Shown here: positions 43,787 through 52,418 of the stretch, one piece after another | How positions within the stretch are numbered: position 1 is the first letter of the stretch | How the letters are laid out: the number at the start of each line of letters is the position of its first letter | From: Kitasatospora sp. A2-31 | Lineage (GTDB): Bacteria; Actinomycetota; Actinomycetes; Streptomycetales; Streptomycetaceae | Length of the DNA stretch: 64,000 nucleotides | Direction of reading: 5' to 3' | NCBI RefSeq assembly: GCF_022288725.1 | Contig: NZ_JAKNTA010000008.1 | Span: 1 to 64,000, forward strand | Notes under the pieces: generated by a model | Database searches by the model: none | What the model saw: only the letters and a program-made list of their open reading frames with translations | Told to the model about the DNA's origin: nothing | Translations under genes and position numbers: made by a program

Positions 43787-44760
43787 CGCAACCGCCTCCG
43801 GTCCGCGGGGGCAGTCCGCAAAGGTCCGGCCGGATCAGGCAGCGGAGTGCGGGAGGCCGGTGCGGTGCCCGAGCGGGCGGCGCTGGCCGCCACCCGCTCG
43901 ACGTCGCGGGGCCCGGCCGGGGACGGCGGGCTGACGGCCACCGGGGGCTCCAGGCCGTCGCCGTCGGCGAGGAGTTCGGCCGCGGTCGGCAGAGCGGCGC
44001 GGGCCTCGGCTTCGCGCCGGTCGACCTCGGCCTGCTCGGCGAGGGCCCGGGCGAGCACCCGCCGGGGCAGGTCGTCACTCACGCGGACGAGCGGGTTGTT
44101 GTCGACGACGGCGCCGTTCACGGCGGCGATCAGGTGCAGTGGCGTGCACGAGCTGAATCCGGCGCTCCACCCCACATCCGGGTCGCCCGGAACGATCCGC
44201 CAGGTGAAGCCGCGCTGTACGTCGGCGGCCAGCTCGACCGCCGGGTCGACGAGCGGGGCGACCTCGTACTCGACCTCGCCGTCGCCCGACCTGGTCAGCC
44301 AGAAGCCGTCGGTGTAGGACGTCGGCCAACCCGCTTCGGAGAGAGGCTCGTTGGCGTCTGCCCAGGTGCCCTCCATCGACACGAATGTGCCCGCGGTGTC
44401 GTTGACGGTGTCGAAGTGGAGGGAGTCGGCCAGCTGGCCGAGGAACGCCTCGATGATCTCCGGCGGGGTGGTCCGGCTGAATCCGCCGCGCCAGGCGGGG
44501 ATGGCGAAGGGGTCCAGGGCCGCGGTGACCTGCCACGCCTGCTCCTGGCCGGGCCGGTACCCGACGCGGATGCGGTGGCAAGGGCTGGTGGCGATCACCT
44601 CGGTGAGGTCCCGGCCGAGGGCCGTGACGTGCCACCCTGACCCGCGCAGCGGCCCGAAGGCGGTGTCGACGGCCTCCCGGTCGCCGGGGCCGGCCAGGTA
44701 GCGGGGGCGGACCAGGGTCTCGGTGTCGGGGTCGTGGTGCGGCAGGTAGGTGTCGGGCAA
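43783..44760 (-). CDS. two-unit DUF317 protein, TTG start
   Basis: A 325-residue protein with two DUF317 units: SPCHRIRVGYRPGQEQAWQV followed by WRGGFSRTTPPEIIEAFLG, and WRIVPGDPDVGWSAGFSSC with TPLHLIAAV. I choose TTG at 44760, with GGAG nine bases upstream, giving PDTYLPHHDPDTETLVRPRY, which aligns with the other DUF317 starts; TTG at 44775 overlaps the ribosome binding site. The end (VAASAARSGTAP... ADRRRLR) has the shared tail. Confidence 0.82.
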   Translation of the reverse strand: MPDTYLPHHDPDTETLVRPRYLAGPGDREAVDTAFGPLRGSGWHVTALGRDLTEVIATSPCHRIRVGYRPGQEQAWQVTAALDPFAIPAWRGGFSRTTPPEIIEAFLGQLADSLHFDTVNDTAGTFVSMEGTWADANEPLSEAGWPTSYTDGFWLTRSGDGEVEYEVAPLVDPAVELAADVQRGFTWRIVPGDPDVGWSAGFSSCTPLHLIAAVNGAVVDNNPLVRVSDDLPRRVLARALAEQAEVDRREAEARAALPTAAELLADGDGLEPPVAVSPPSPAGPRDVERVAASAARSGTAPASRTPLPDPAGPLRTAPADRRRLR

Positions 44761-44791
44761 GGGCCAGAGCTCCAAAGGGTGGTGAGGCGTG

Positions 44792-45562
44792 TCAGCGGCC
44801 GTGGGGGCGGTGGGCGTTGGGCATGGTCAGCGGCGGCGCCGGGGCTTGCGCGGGCGAGGGCTGGACCGGCGCGACGCGAAGCCGGGCGGCCCGGGTACGG
44901 GGGGACGCGGGAAGGGGCGCGGAGGTGTCCCGGGTCCACTCGTACGCGGCTTCGATGCTGGCGAACTGCCCGCGGCGCACCGTGTAGGCGGGGTTCTGGT
45001 CGTCGGGCAGCCGCCAGATGAAGACCTCCGCCGGGCCGGGAGGCTGCTCGGTGTCGGTGGCGATCACCCAGATCTCGTACGGCGCTTCGTGGCGGCTGAA
45101 GGTGTCGTGGACCTCGAACCGCTCGCCGCTGCTGCGCAGGAAGCCCTCCAGCCGCTCGGTCTCGGCGTCCAGCGGATCGCTCCACCCCTGCGGCTCCAGG
45201 ACCCTGCTGGGGTCCGCCCCGCGTCCGACCAGCCAGTTCTGTGCGAGCGGGATCAGCGCGTGGGAGGTCATGCTGGCCCGGACCGTGCGGGTGCTCGGGT
45301 CGCGGTCGAAGTGGGCGGCGATGATCTGCGGTGCCCCGGGGCGCTCGTTGTAAACGGCGTACGAGTCGAGCAGGAGGAAGTAGTCGTGCAACCGCGCCCC
45401 TGGGCGGCGCAAGGTGTCCGACGCCCACTGCTTCGCGATGATCCACAGCGAACTCTCGGGGTCGAACAGCCGGTTGATGGTCCGGGCCGTCTCGGGGTCG
45501 ACCGCGTCCAACTCGTCGAGGTCGAGTTCGTCGCGGGCGTCGTGGAAGGAGGCGATGTACAA
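44792..45562 (-). CDS. family-B accessory protein with shared tail, TTG start
   Basis: The 256-residue protein shares three blocks with those at 47759 and 53843: LIPLAQNWLVGRGADPS, a block with FEVHDTFSRHEAPYEIWVIA, and YTVRRGQFASIEAAYEW near the end. I call this family B; no known domain is recognised. TTG at 45562 has AGAAAGA upstream. The end (SPRTRAARLRVA... AHRPHGR) is the shared tail. It lies between DUF317 and family-A genes. Confidence 0.72.
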   Translation of the reverse strand: MYIASFHDARDELDLDELDAVDPETARTINRLFDPESSLWIIAKQWASDTLRRPGARLHDYFLLLDSYAVYNERPGAPQIIAAHFDRDPSTRTVRASMTSHALIPLAQNWLVGRGADPSRVLEPQGWSDPLDAETERLEGFLRSSGERFEVHDTFSRHEAPYEIWVIATDTEQPPGPAEVFIWRLPDDQNPAYTVRRGQFASIEAAYEWTRDTSAPLPASPRTRAARLRVAPVQPSPAQAPAPPLTMPNAHRPHGR

Positions 45563-45598
45563 CGGGCGGTCTTTCTGATCAGGTCAGCCGGCGTTGGT

Positions 45599-46468
45599 TC
45601 ACCGGGTGTACGTCGCGAAGGCGGAGCGCACCAGGGCTCGCTGCTGCTCGATCGGGAGGGCGTCGATCGCCGCGATCTTCGCCGTGATCGCGGGATCGAA
45701 GATGCCGCTGCTGGTGTCGGCCAGACCGGCGGCAGCCAGGATCCGGCCGATCACCTCGGCCTCGATCAGCGCCTCGCAGCTGTCGTGCACCTCGCAGTAC
45801 ATCCGCACGTGGGCGGTGACGCCGACCAGGGCTTCGGACAGCGGCCCGCGGTGGCCCAGCAGCAGACCCAGAGCGGCGAGGACTTCCTCGGTGGCACAGC
45901 GCAGCAGGTCGGTGTCCTCCGGGTGGGACAGCCAGCGCACCGCCCTCATGTCGTACAGGTCCTCCGCCAGTTCGGGGTCGTGTTCGACCTCGGAGGCCAG
46001 GAAGGTGGCGAGGGCCGCCGCGGTGGGGTCCAGGATCCCGAGGGCTCGCTCGAGCCGGGTGCGCAGTTCGCTCTCGTAGACGGGCAGCAGCGACTCGGCG
46101 AGTTCGCCGGCGGCCGTGGCCGGGTCAGCCGGAACGACGGCGGAGCTGAGCTGGGAGTTGCTGGCGTACACGGGCACGTCGAAAGCGATGAGGGGGCAGA
46201 TCAGGAACCGGGCCTCCTCGGCGGCGGGCAGCACCAGGAGCCGGCGTCCGTCGGGGCTGTCGAGCACGGCGCTCTCCGCCATGGTGTCGCGGTCCAGTCC
46301 GAGGTCCTGGGCGTTGCGGCGGTCCCACACGCGGTCGTAGAAGTGATGGCGAAGGTCGGCGTCGTCGCGCAGGTCCATCGCGGTGGCCTCCCACCGGTCC
46401 GGGAGCCGCTGGGCCAGGGCGTGCGCGAACTCCGCCACGGGGCTGAGGTGGTTCTGGGGGCTGGTCAT
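45599..46468 (-). CDS. family-A protein without the shared tail
   Basis: The 289-residue protein begins EFAHALAQRLPDRWEATAMD and has RRLLVLPAAEEARFLICPLI and LLPVYESELRTRLERAL, matching family A, then a helical C-terminal domain (EEVLAALGLLLGHRGPLSEA). It ends RSAFATYTR with no Pro/Ala linker, so it lacks the tail. The ATG at 46468 overlaps the relaxase stop (ATGA) and has AAGGA upstream; longer open sequence in front is the relaxase region read in another frame. Confidence 0.75.
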   Translation of the reverse strand: MTSPQNHLSPVAEFAHALAQRLPDRWEATAMDLRDDADLRHHFYDRVWDRRNAQDLGLDRDTMAESAVLDSPDGRRLLVLPAAEEARFLICPLIAFDVPVYASNSQLSSAVVPADPATAAGELAESLLPVYESELRTRLERALGILDPTAAALATFLASEVEHDPELAEDLYDMRAVRWLSHPEDTDLLRCATEEVLAALGLLLGHRGPLSEALVGVTAHVRMYCEVHDSCEALIEAEVIGRILAAAGLADTSSGIFDPAITAKIAAIDALPIEQQRALVRSAFATYTR

Positions 46469-47331
46469 GATCGGATTCCTTCGGCGGGCTTCTTCTCGGA
46501 CAGGTGGTGCAGGACGCGGGGCAGGGTCATCGCGGAGTCCAGGCGCCCGGCGGCGAAGTGGACGGCCTTCCCTCCGGCGCCGACGTCGCCGGGGCGGGCC
46601 AGGCTGTAGCCGACGGCGGTGTTGTCCTCGTCGCGGCGGACGCGGACGAGGACCCCGCGCTCGGCCAGCGCGGCGAAGTAGGTGTCGAGGTCGGCCGCCT
46701 CGGACAGCGCCAGGTGCATCTGCTGCTGGAGCCACACCCGGGAGGGCTCGCTCCAGCCGTGCCGCTCCGCCTTGATGATCTCGGCGCTGGTGGGGTAGCT
46801 GGTGGTGACGCGGGGTCCGGTGCCGACGGGCCGCAGCGCCCATTCGGCCTCGATCGCCCGGCACTCGGCCTGGGCGCGCGCCGCGTCGCGCTGCGTCAGG
46901 GGCCGGGAGCCGTCCGGCCGGACCGTGACGGCGGCCAGATGGATGTGGTGGACGGCGTGCCGGACGGCCACCCACCGGCACGCCGGGCCGTTCTCGGGCG
47001 CGATGCCGGTGGCCCGCACGATGCGCCGGGCGACCTCGGCCCATTGGGCGTCGTCCAGGATCGGATCCTCGGGAGCGGCCCGGACCGCGCAGTGCCACAC
47101 CCGGTTCGGAGGCGTCGTCCCCAGCTCGGCGGCGCGCAGCCGGGCGTGCTGGTCGAGCCGTGCGGCCAGACGCCTGATGGTTGCGTCCGGGGCGCGGCCC
47201 GGGTCGGGGGCGCCGTGCACGTCCCAGGCGGCGACGAGGTGCGGATCGTCGTGCTCCTCGCGCCGGCCGGGGCCGTAGAGGTAGGCCAGCAGCGGTCGGA
47301 TGCTGTTGCCCCGGGAGATGTCGGGGATCAC
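46465..47331 (-). CDS. second relaxase (module 2), short form
   Basis: The 288-residue protein aligns with the first part of the relaxase at 25214: PDISRGNSIRPLLAYLYGPG, VWHCAVRAAPEDP, the H-x-H metal site in HAVHHIHLAAVTVRPDG, and PTSAEIIKAERHG. It stops after the relaxase domain and lacks the long helical C-terminal region of module 1. GTG at 47331 overlaps the MobC-like stop (GTGA). It may be an active short relaxase or an auxiliary factor. Confidence 0.85.
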   Translation of the reverse strand: MIPDISRGNSIRPLLAYLYGPGRREEHDDPHLVAAWDVHGAPDPGRAPDATIRRLAARLDQHARLRAAELGTTPPNRVWHCAVRAAPEDPILDDAQWAEVARRIVRATGIAPENGPACRWVAVRHAVHHIHLAAVTVRPDGSRPLTQRDAARAQAECRAIEAEWALRPVGTGPRVTTSYPTSAEIIKAERHGWSEPSRVWLQQQMHLALSEAADLDTYFAALAERGVLVRVRRDEDNTAVGYSLARPGDVGAGGKAVHFAAGRLDSAMTLPRVLHHLSEKKPAEGIRS

Positions 47332-47729
47332 GCAGCCTCCAGCACGGCGTCCAGGACGGTGTACGTCCGCTCGGCGAGGTCCGGCAGGAGCGCGAGTGCG
47401 GCCTCGCGCGCCGGCCCGTCGCCTGAGTCGCGGACGGTGGCGACGGCGGCGTTCAGCTCGCCGGCCATGCGGTCGACGGCCTCGGCGAGCGGGCGCCGCG
47501 GATCGCGCTCGGCGCGTGCGAGCGGATCGGTGGACCTGGCGGCGGCCAGGGCGGCGTCGCCGATGAACCCGGCGATCGTGAGGCGCTCGGCGGCGGCGCG
47601 CTCGCCGATGGCGGCGATGGCCGTTGGGGTGAACCGCACCGTGATCTGCACGCTGCGGCGCTCTGTCGTGCGCGGTCGCCGCTGAGGCCCGGCGGTGGCC
47701 GGCGACTCGGTGCTGTCGGTCGGGGAGAT
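47328..47729 (-). CDS. second MobC-like protein, ATC start proposed
   Basis: A protein of about 133 residues with a basic arm (GPQRRPRTTERRSVQITVR), a ribbon-helix-helix-like core (TAIAAIGERAAAERLTIAGF) and a helical end. It precedes relaxase 2 as mobC precedes relaxase 1. The GTG at 47651 would remove the basic arm. ATC at 47729 is in frame, six bases after GGAAGGA. The NNLNQ motif of MobC 1 is not preserved, so assignment rests on position and overall layout. Confidence 0.65.
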   Translation of the reverse strand: MSPTDSTESPATAGPQRRPRTTERRSVQITVRFTPTAIAAIGERAAAERLTIAGFIGDAALAAARSTDPLARAERDPRRPLAEAVDRMAGELNAAVATVRDSGDGPAREAALALLPDLAERTYTVLDAVLEAA

Positions 47730-47758
47730 GTGCAGTCCTTCCAGGGAGTGATGGGGCG

Positions 47759-48556
47759 TCAGCGGCGGTTCGGTCGGGTGGGGCTGCCCTCCGCCGTAGC
47801 GGGTGCCTGCGCGGGGCCCGGGGTGGAGAGGGTGATCGCGACGGAGCTGTGCGCTGTGGCGCCGGCGGCGCGGGCGCTGGGGGCGGCGGTCAGTGGTGGC
47901 AGCGGGTTGTCCGGGTGTCCCAGCCGGTCGACCCAGCTCCGGGCGGCTTCGACGGTGGCGAAGCCGCCCTGGCGCAGGGTGTACGAGTGGTTCGCCGTGT
48001 CGACGTCCTCGTAGAAGACCCTGACCGGCTGCTGGCCCGGATCGGGCCGGCTATCGGTGGCGATGATCCACGTCTTGTAGAAGTCCGGGCTGTCGTGGGT
48101 GTAGTCGTCTCGGATCCCGAAGCGGTCGCCGGAGACGGCCAGGAAGTCCTCCAGGTCCCGGGTGGCCTGGTCGGTGCTCATGGGGTCTTCGGCGTCCACG
48201 GTGAGCTGGCCCGGGTCCGCGCCGCGGGAGATGAGCCAGTTCTGGGCGAGCGCGGCGATGGGGTGGCGGCTGAAGTCGAAGCGGTACGTGCCCTCCCCGA
48301 GGTCGCGCTCGACGTGGATGGCCGCGTACTGCGGGAGGCCGGGGACGTCGTGCCAGGTCATGGTGCCGTCGTGCACGACGTGGAAGCTGTCGGCGAGGAG
48401 CTCGGTGTGCGGGTTCGTTGTGTGCTGGACCGCCAGCGAGGTGTACATGTCCAGGCTGAGGCAGAGGTCATCGAGCCTCGACTCGTCGTCGGCGGTGACC
48501 GGTCGGAGGCCGTCGACGTCGAAGCGGGTCTCTTCGAGGGTTTCGTGGGTGGGGAT
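47759..48556 (-). CDS. family-B accessory protein, ATC start supported by paralogue
   Basis: A 265-residue family-B protein with ALAQNWLISRGADPG, a block with FGIRDDYTHDSPDFYKTWIIA, and YTLRQGGFATVEAARSW. An ATG at 48448 is in frame, but the 36 codons before it encode RFDVDGLRPVTADDESRL, which aligns with ELDLDELDAVDPETART near the start of the paralogue at 44792. ATC at 48556 has GAAGGA eight bases upstream and is the only plausible start there. The end (SARAAGATAHSS, VAITLS, PTRPNRR) is the shared tail. Confidence 0.78.
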   Translation of the reverse strand: MPTHETLEETRFDVDGLRPVTADDESRLDDLCLSLDMYTSLAVQHTTNPHTELLADSFHVVHDGTMTWHDVPGLPQYAAIHVERDLGEGTYRFDFSRHPIAALAQNWLISRGADPGQLTVDAEDPMSTDQATRDLEDFLAVSGDRFGIRDDYTHDSPDFYKTWIIATDSRPDPGQQPVRVFYEDVDTANHSYTLRQGGFATVEAARSWVDRLGHPDNPLPPLTAAPSARAAGATAHSSVAITLSTPGPAQAPATAEGSPTRPNRR

Positions 48557-48573
48557 GAGCGGGGTCCTTCGGT

Positions 48574-49500
48574 TCAGCGACGCGGGCCGGGGCGGTGGCC
48601 GGCGGAATCGGGTGGAGGCAGCGAGTCGGTGGTTCCGCGGCCGGGGACGGCGTCGCCGGGCGTGGTCCGGGTCCGGGCAGCCGCCGACCGCGGGGCAACG
48701 GCCTGGTCCGTCCCGCTGGCGACGGCGTACTCGTACCGGTTGGCCAGCTCCTGCAGATCACGGCTGGCGAGAGCGAAGCGGGCCCCGAGGGTCTCCAGTT
48801 CGATGCCGGTGAAGCGCAGGACGCCGTTCGTCTGGACCGCTGAGTGCTTGCCGTCGGCGACCTGGGCGAGCGTCTCGCGCGCTCGGGAGGCCGTCGCGCG
48901 CAGTTCCCGGTCGAGGGTGTCCACCTCGTACGACTGGCGCTCCATCAGATCGGCAAGAGCGTGCGCCGGTGATTCCTTGGGATGCCGGGCGTGCAGGTCC
49001 AAGGCGTCCTCGACGCCGAACCTGTCGCGAAGGAGCTGCTGGCCGGCGAACACTCGCCGCTGCGGTCGGGGCGCCGCAGGCTCCGGGCTGGAGGCCGGGG
49101 CCGTCAGGATGAGGCGGATCCGTTGCACGTTGCCGAGCCACTGCTCGCCTCGCTCCCGGACGTACCAGCGGTCCACCTCGGCGTCGGCGTGGGCGAGGAC
49201 ACGGTCGAGGGCTGCGGCAGCCTTCGGCCGGAGAACCGTCGGCAGAGGTGGGACCGGCTCGCGCGGGCCGCTGTTGAGGTTGACGTCGCCGCCGTCCGGG
49301 CACTGCGAGGCGATGACAGCCGCGGCGGCGACGACCTCCTGCGCCAGGTCGGTGTCGAGCGGGCCCTCCGGCATGGCGACCGCGACGTCGAAGAGGCGGT
49401 GGAGCCACGGCGGTAGCTCGCTGTCGAAGAGGCTGTCGAAGCGCTCGGCGGTGCCGACGGCGGCGTCGTTGTGGAACGGACCGGTGTCCCAGCTTCCGAT
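48574..49500 (-). CDS. DUF4259-type protein, ATC start
   Basis: The N-terminus from ATC at 49500 reads GSWDTGPFHNDAAVGTAERF, the exact beginning of DUF4259 proteins, which normally start with Met-Gly-x-Trp. The ATC replaces that Met and has AGGAGA six bases upstream. An ATG at 49374 would cut off the conserved motif. After the DUF4259 part there is a helical domain with a TNGVLRFTGIELETLGARF segment similar to the protein at 49564. The end (PRSAAARTRTT... RPGPRR) is the shared tail. Confidence 0.85.
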   Translation of the reverse strand: MGSWDTGPFHNDAAVGTAERFDSLFDSELPPWLHRLFDVAVAMPEGPLDTDLAQEVVAAAAVIASQCPDGGDVNLNSGPREPVPPLPTVLRPKAAAALDRVLAHADAEVDRWYVRERGEQWLGNVQRIRLILTAPASSPEPAAPRPQRRVFAGQQLLRDRFGVEDALDLHARHPKESPAHALADLMERQSYEVDTLDRELRATASRARETLAQVADGKHSAVQTNGVLRFTGIELETLGARFALASRDLQELANRYEYAVASGTDQAVAPRSAAARTRTTPGDAVPGRGTTDSLPPPDSAGHRPGPRR

Positions 49501-49563
49501 GAGGGGTCTCCTGAGCGTGGTCGAAGGCCGGGCCCGGCGGGCCCGCTGAGGTGAAGACGGCGG

Positions 49564-50370
49564 TCAGCGCAGGGACCGGGCCGCCGGCGGCGACACGGAG
49601 ACCACGACGGCTGCGGGCTCCTCCGGCGCTGCGGGAAGTACGGCTGGCCGAGCACGGGCGGCGGCCGAGCGAGCGGCGGTCGTCGTGGTGGTCAGGGCCT
49701 CGTACCTGGTCTGCCCCTGGGGAGTGAGAGTCAGATCGTGGCCCCGGAAGAGGTCCTTGCGGGCGTAGTGGTCCACCAGGCCCTTGCCGATCAGGGCATC
49801 GACGGTGGCGACCTTGACGTCGGCCCCGCCGGCCACGACCCTGACCGACCCGCGCGCGCCCTTAAAGATGGTGACGGTGGACGAGCCGACCAGCCGCAAC
49901 GCCTCCTCCTGCCGCGGCGGCAGGCGGCCGTGCGCTGGTGCCGCCTTCGCTGCCGGCACCGGGGCCGGCGGCGCGACGAAGGCGGGCAGCTCCTTGTAGA
50001 CGCCGATCAGCGCGGTGAGCGAGCGGTGCAGTTCGGTGCGGCGCGTGACCAGGAGGTCGATGTCGAGAGCGCCGTTGCGCAGGATGCCGTTGGTGACGGG
50101 CATGGCGGTGTCGCGGCCGGCCGCGATGCGCTGGAGGTCGTCGCGCAGAGCAGCGGCCAGAGCGACCAGCCGGGTCTGCACGTCGTCGAGCTTGACGGCG
50201 GTGGAGGCGATCTGGTCGGCGACCGCGCCGTGGAGGGTCGCTGTGCCGTGCCCGGGAAGGTCGCGGGGCTCGACCTGGAGCTCGGACCACACCGTCCGGT
50301 TGCCGAGGTCGGTATTGCCGGGCACCCGGGGCCTCCACGGGGCGATCGGGCGCCCGCTGTCCGCGCTCAC
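49564..50370 (-). CDS. helical-domain protein with shared tail
   Basis: The 268-residue protein has a helical domain with TNGILRNGALDIDLLVTRRT, similar to the second domain of the protein at 48574 (TNGVLR...). It continues with a winged-helix-like part (VATVDALIGKGLVDHYARKD then LTPQGQTRYEAL) and ends AARSAAARARPA, VVVSVSPPAARSLR, one of the clearest examples of the tail. GTG start overlaps the HAD gene stop (GTGA). Function unknown. Confidence 0.72.
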   Translation of the reverse strand: MSADSGRPIAPWRPRVPGNTDLGNRTVWSELQVEPRDLPGHGTATLHGAVADQIASTAVKLDDVQTRLVALAAALRDDLQRIAAGRDTAMPVTNGILRNGALDIDLLVTRRTELHRSLTALIGVYKELPAFVAPPAPVPAAKAAPAHGRLPPRQEEALRLVGSSTVTIFKGARGSVRVVAGGADVKVATVDALIGKGLVDHYARKDLFRGHDLTLTPQGQTRYEALTTTTTAARSAAARARPAVLPAAPEEPAAVVVSVSPPAARSLR

Positions 50371-51068
50371 GCCGCCGCCAGCTGGCCGGAGGCGATGATG
50401 GCGATGCCGGTGGCGACGGCGTCCTGGATCGTGTCCACCAGCGGGACGCCAGCGGTGGCCAGCCGGGTCGCGCCGTGAAGCCCTGCGGTGTGCAGCACCG
50501 GGACGGCTCCGACGGCGTGCGCGGCGACGGCGTCGTCGACGCTGTCCCCGATCACCAGGGTCCGCGCCGGATCGACCCCCGGGCCGAGGGCCCGCAGGTG
50601 CTCGATCATGGCGGGCGCCTTGCTCGCCACCGCTGCTCCGGGGCGGCCGTCGATCCGCTCCAGCAGGCCGGTGATGCCCGCCTTGGCCACTTCACCGACG
50701 AGCCGCTCGTGCGGGGCCAGCGACAGCAGGCTCTGCCGCACACCCCGGGCGCGCAGGCCCATCATCAGCTGCCGGGCGCCCCGCTGGAGCCGGACCGTCC
50801 GGCGGGCGAGTTCGGCGAGGAAGGCGTCATCGGCGGCGTGCCACTCCTCGTCGCCGAGCTGGCGGCCGAGCAGGTCGGCGTAGAAGTCGCGGATGGGCAT
50901 CCGGTGCAGCGCCTGGTAGGTCTCCACGCTGATCGGCTCACCGCCCAGACCGGGCAGGGTCGCGTTCAGGGCTGCGACGTGATCGTCCAAGTCGGCCCGA
51001 AGTGTCCCGTTCCAGTCCCAGATGATGGTGATCGGCGCGGGCGTGGCCTTGGTGGTGCGGTTGGGCAA
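50367..51068 (-). CDS. HAD-family hydrolase, TTG start
   Basis: The protein has HAD motif I in WDWNGTLRADLDDH, a cap region (YQALHRMPIRDFYADLLG), motif II-like LLSLAPHERL, a motif III Lys and the motif IV VIGDSVDDAVAAHAVGA. It resembles phosphoglycolate-phosphatase-like enzymes. TTG at 51068, nine bases after GGAG, is preferred over TTG at 51083, which overlaps the ribosome binding site. Substrate unknown. It lacks the shared tail (ends ASGQLAAA). Confidence 0.82.
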   Translation of the reverse strand: MPNRTTKATPAPITIIWDWNGTLRADLDDHVAALNATLPGLGGEPISVETYQALHRMPIRDFYADLLGRQLGDEEWHAADDAFLAELARRTVRLQRGARQLMMGLRARGVRQSLLSLAPHERLVGEVAKAGITGLLERIDGRPGAAVASKAPAMIEHLRALGPGVDPARTLVIGDSVDDAVAAHAVGAVPVLHTAGLHGATRLATAGVPLVDTIQDAVATGIAIIASGQLAAA

Positions 51069-51098
51069 GAAGTCCAGCTCCAAGAAGAAAGGGGTAGA

Positions 51099-52376
51099 TC
51101 AGGGAAGCGAGAGCCGGCGGCGTCCCGCGACGAGTGCGGCAGCGGCCAGCGCGGCGCCGAGCAAGGGGACGGCGGCCGTGGCGGTGTGGCCGTGCGCGGA
51201 GAACTGGCCGGCGAGGGCGGTGCCCGCTGCCTGGCCGAGACCGATCACCGCGATCAGCCAGGCGGCGGCCTCGGTGGCGGTGCCGCTCGGCGCCAGGGCG
51301 TCGCAGGCGACGAAGGCTGAGGCCAGCCACGGGGCGAGGAACAGGCCCGGCAGGACGCTTGCCGTGATCATCAGCCACGGAGGGGCGGGCAGCAGCAGGA
51401 CAGCGAAGGCGCAGGCGTACGCCGTGCCGACCGCGGGCAGGGCGCGGCCCGGCGGCCACGGGTGCTTGAGCTTGGCCCAGGCAGCGCCGCCGACGAGGCT
51501 GCCGAGCGACAGTGCGGCCGGAAGCACTCCGGCGAGCCACCCTTCGTGGTGCCGGTCAGCGTAGGACAGGGCCAGGACGGTGAAGGAGCCGAGCGTCACC
51601 CCGAAGAACACCGAGGCCGTGAGCAGGACCAGCAGACCGGGCGAGCGCAGCGGCCCGAGCCAGTGGACCGTGCGTGCCGCGGTCCGGACGCTGGCGGGAG
51701 GGCGGGCGGCGACGGCCAGGGTGCCCGCGCTGCCGGCCGCTGCGCAGGCGACCAGCGCCAAGTCGGGCGAGGCGAGCAGGCACACGGCGGTGACCAGCAG
51801 CGGTCCGGCGACGAACACCACCTCCTGGGAGGCGGAGTCGAGGGCGAAGACCTTGTGGTGGTGGCGCGGTTCGACCAGCCGGGTCCACATCGCCCGCAAG
51901 CCCGCCTCCAGCGGCGGGGTGGCCGCACCCGCGACGACCGACAGCATGGCGGCGGCCAGCGGCTGGGCCGCGCAGTCCACGAAGGCCAGTGCGACGGACG
52001 CCGCGCCGGAGACGGCTGCTGCGGGCACCGCGACGGCGGCCAGGGTGGAGCGGTCGACCACTCGGCCGAGCAGCGGCTGCCCGATCGCCCCGGCCAATGC
52101 GTACAGCGCGGCCAGGACGGCTCCGACCGCGGTGGAGGCATGGTCGGCCCGGGCCGCCAGGAGGACGGCGATCGGGGCCATCGCCGCGGGCAGACGACCC
52201 ACCAGGGTTCCCGCCAGCAGCGGCGTGACGTGCGGGGTCCGAAGGATGGATCGCCCACCTGCCCGGCCGGAGCCTGCCGGAAGCGCTGGCCGGAGGCGTT
52301 CGGGATCCGCCGCTGAGGCCGTGGCCGGCGTGGGGGTGCTGCTCGTAGGGACAGAGGACGGGGAAGGCGGGATCAT
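51099..52376 (-). CDS. MFS transporter
   Basis: The 425-residue protein has about 12 hydrophobic helices, with LLGRVVDRSTLAAVAV in the loop after helix 2 and a gap between the two halves. It is similar in type to streptomycete drug-efflux proteins, not specially close to the MFS at 27627. The first 40 residues are a Ser/Pro extension. It lacks the shared tail (ends GRRRLSLP). ATG at 52376. Confidence 0.85.
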   Translation of the reverse strand: MIPPSPSSVPTSSTPTPATASAADPERLRPALPAGSGRAGGRSILRTPHVTPLLAGTLVGRLPAAMAPIAVLLAARADHASTAVGAVLAALYALAGAIGQPLLGRVVDRSTLAAVAVPAAAVSGAASVALAFVDCAAQPLAAAMLSVVAGAATPPLEAGLRAMWTRLVEPRHHHKVFALDSASQEVVFVAGPLLVTAVCLLASPDLALVACAAAGSAGTLAVAARPPASVRTAARTVHWLGPLRSPGLLVLLTASVFFGVTLGSFTVLALSYADRHHEGWLAGVLPAALSLGSLVGGAAWAKLKHPWPPGRALPAVGTAYACAFAVLLLPAPPWLMITASVLPGLFLAPWLASAFVACDALAPSGTATEAAAWLIAVIGLGQAAGTALAGQFSAHGHTATAAVPLLGAALAAAALVAGRRRLSLP

Positions 52377-52418
52377 GAACCTCGGGGTGGGGGTCGCGGG
52401 CCGGGCGGTCGGGGTTCG

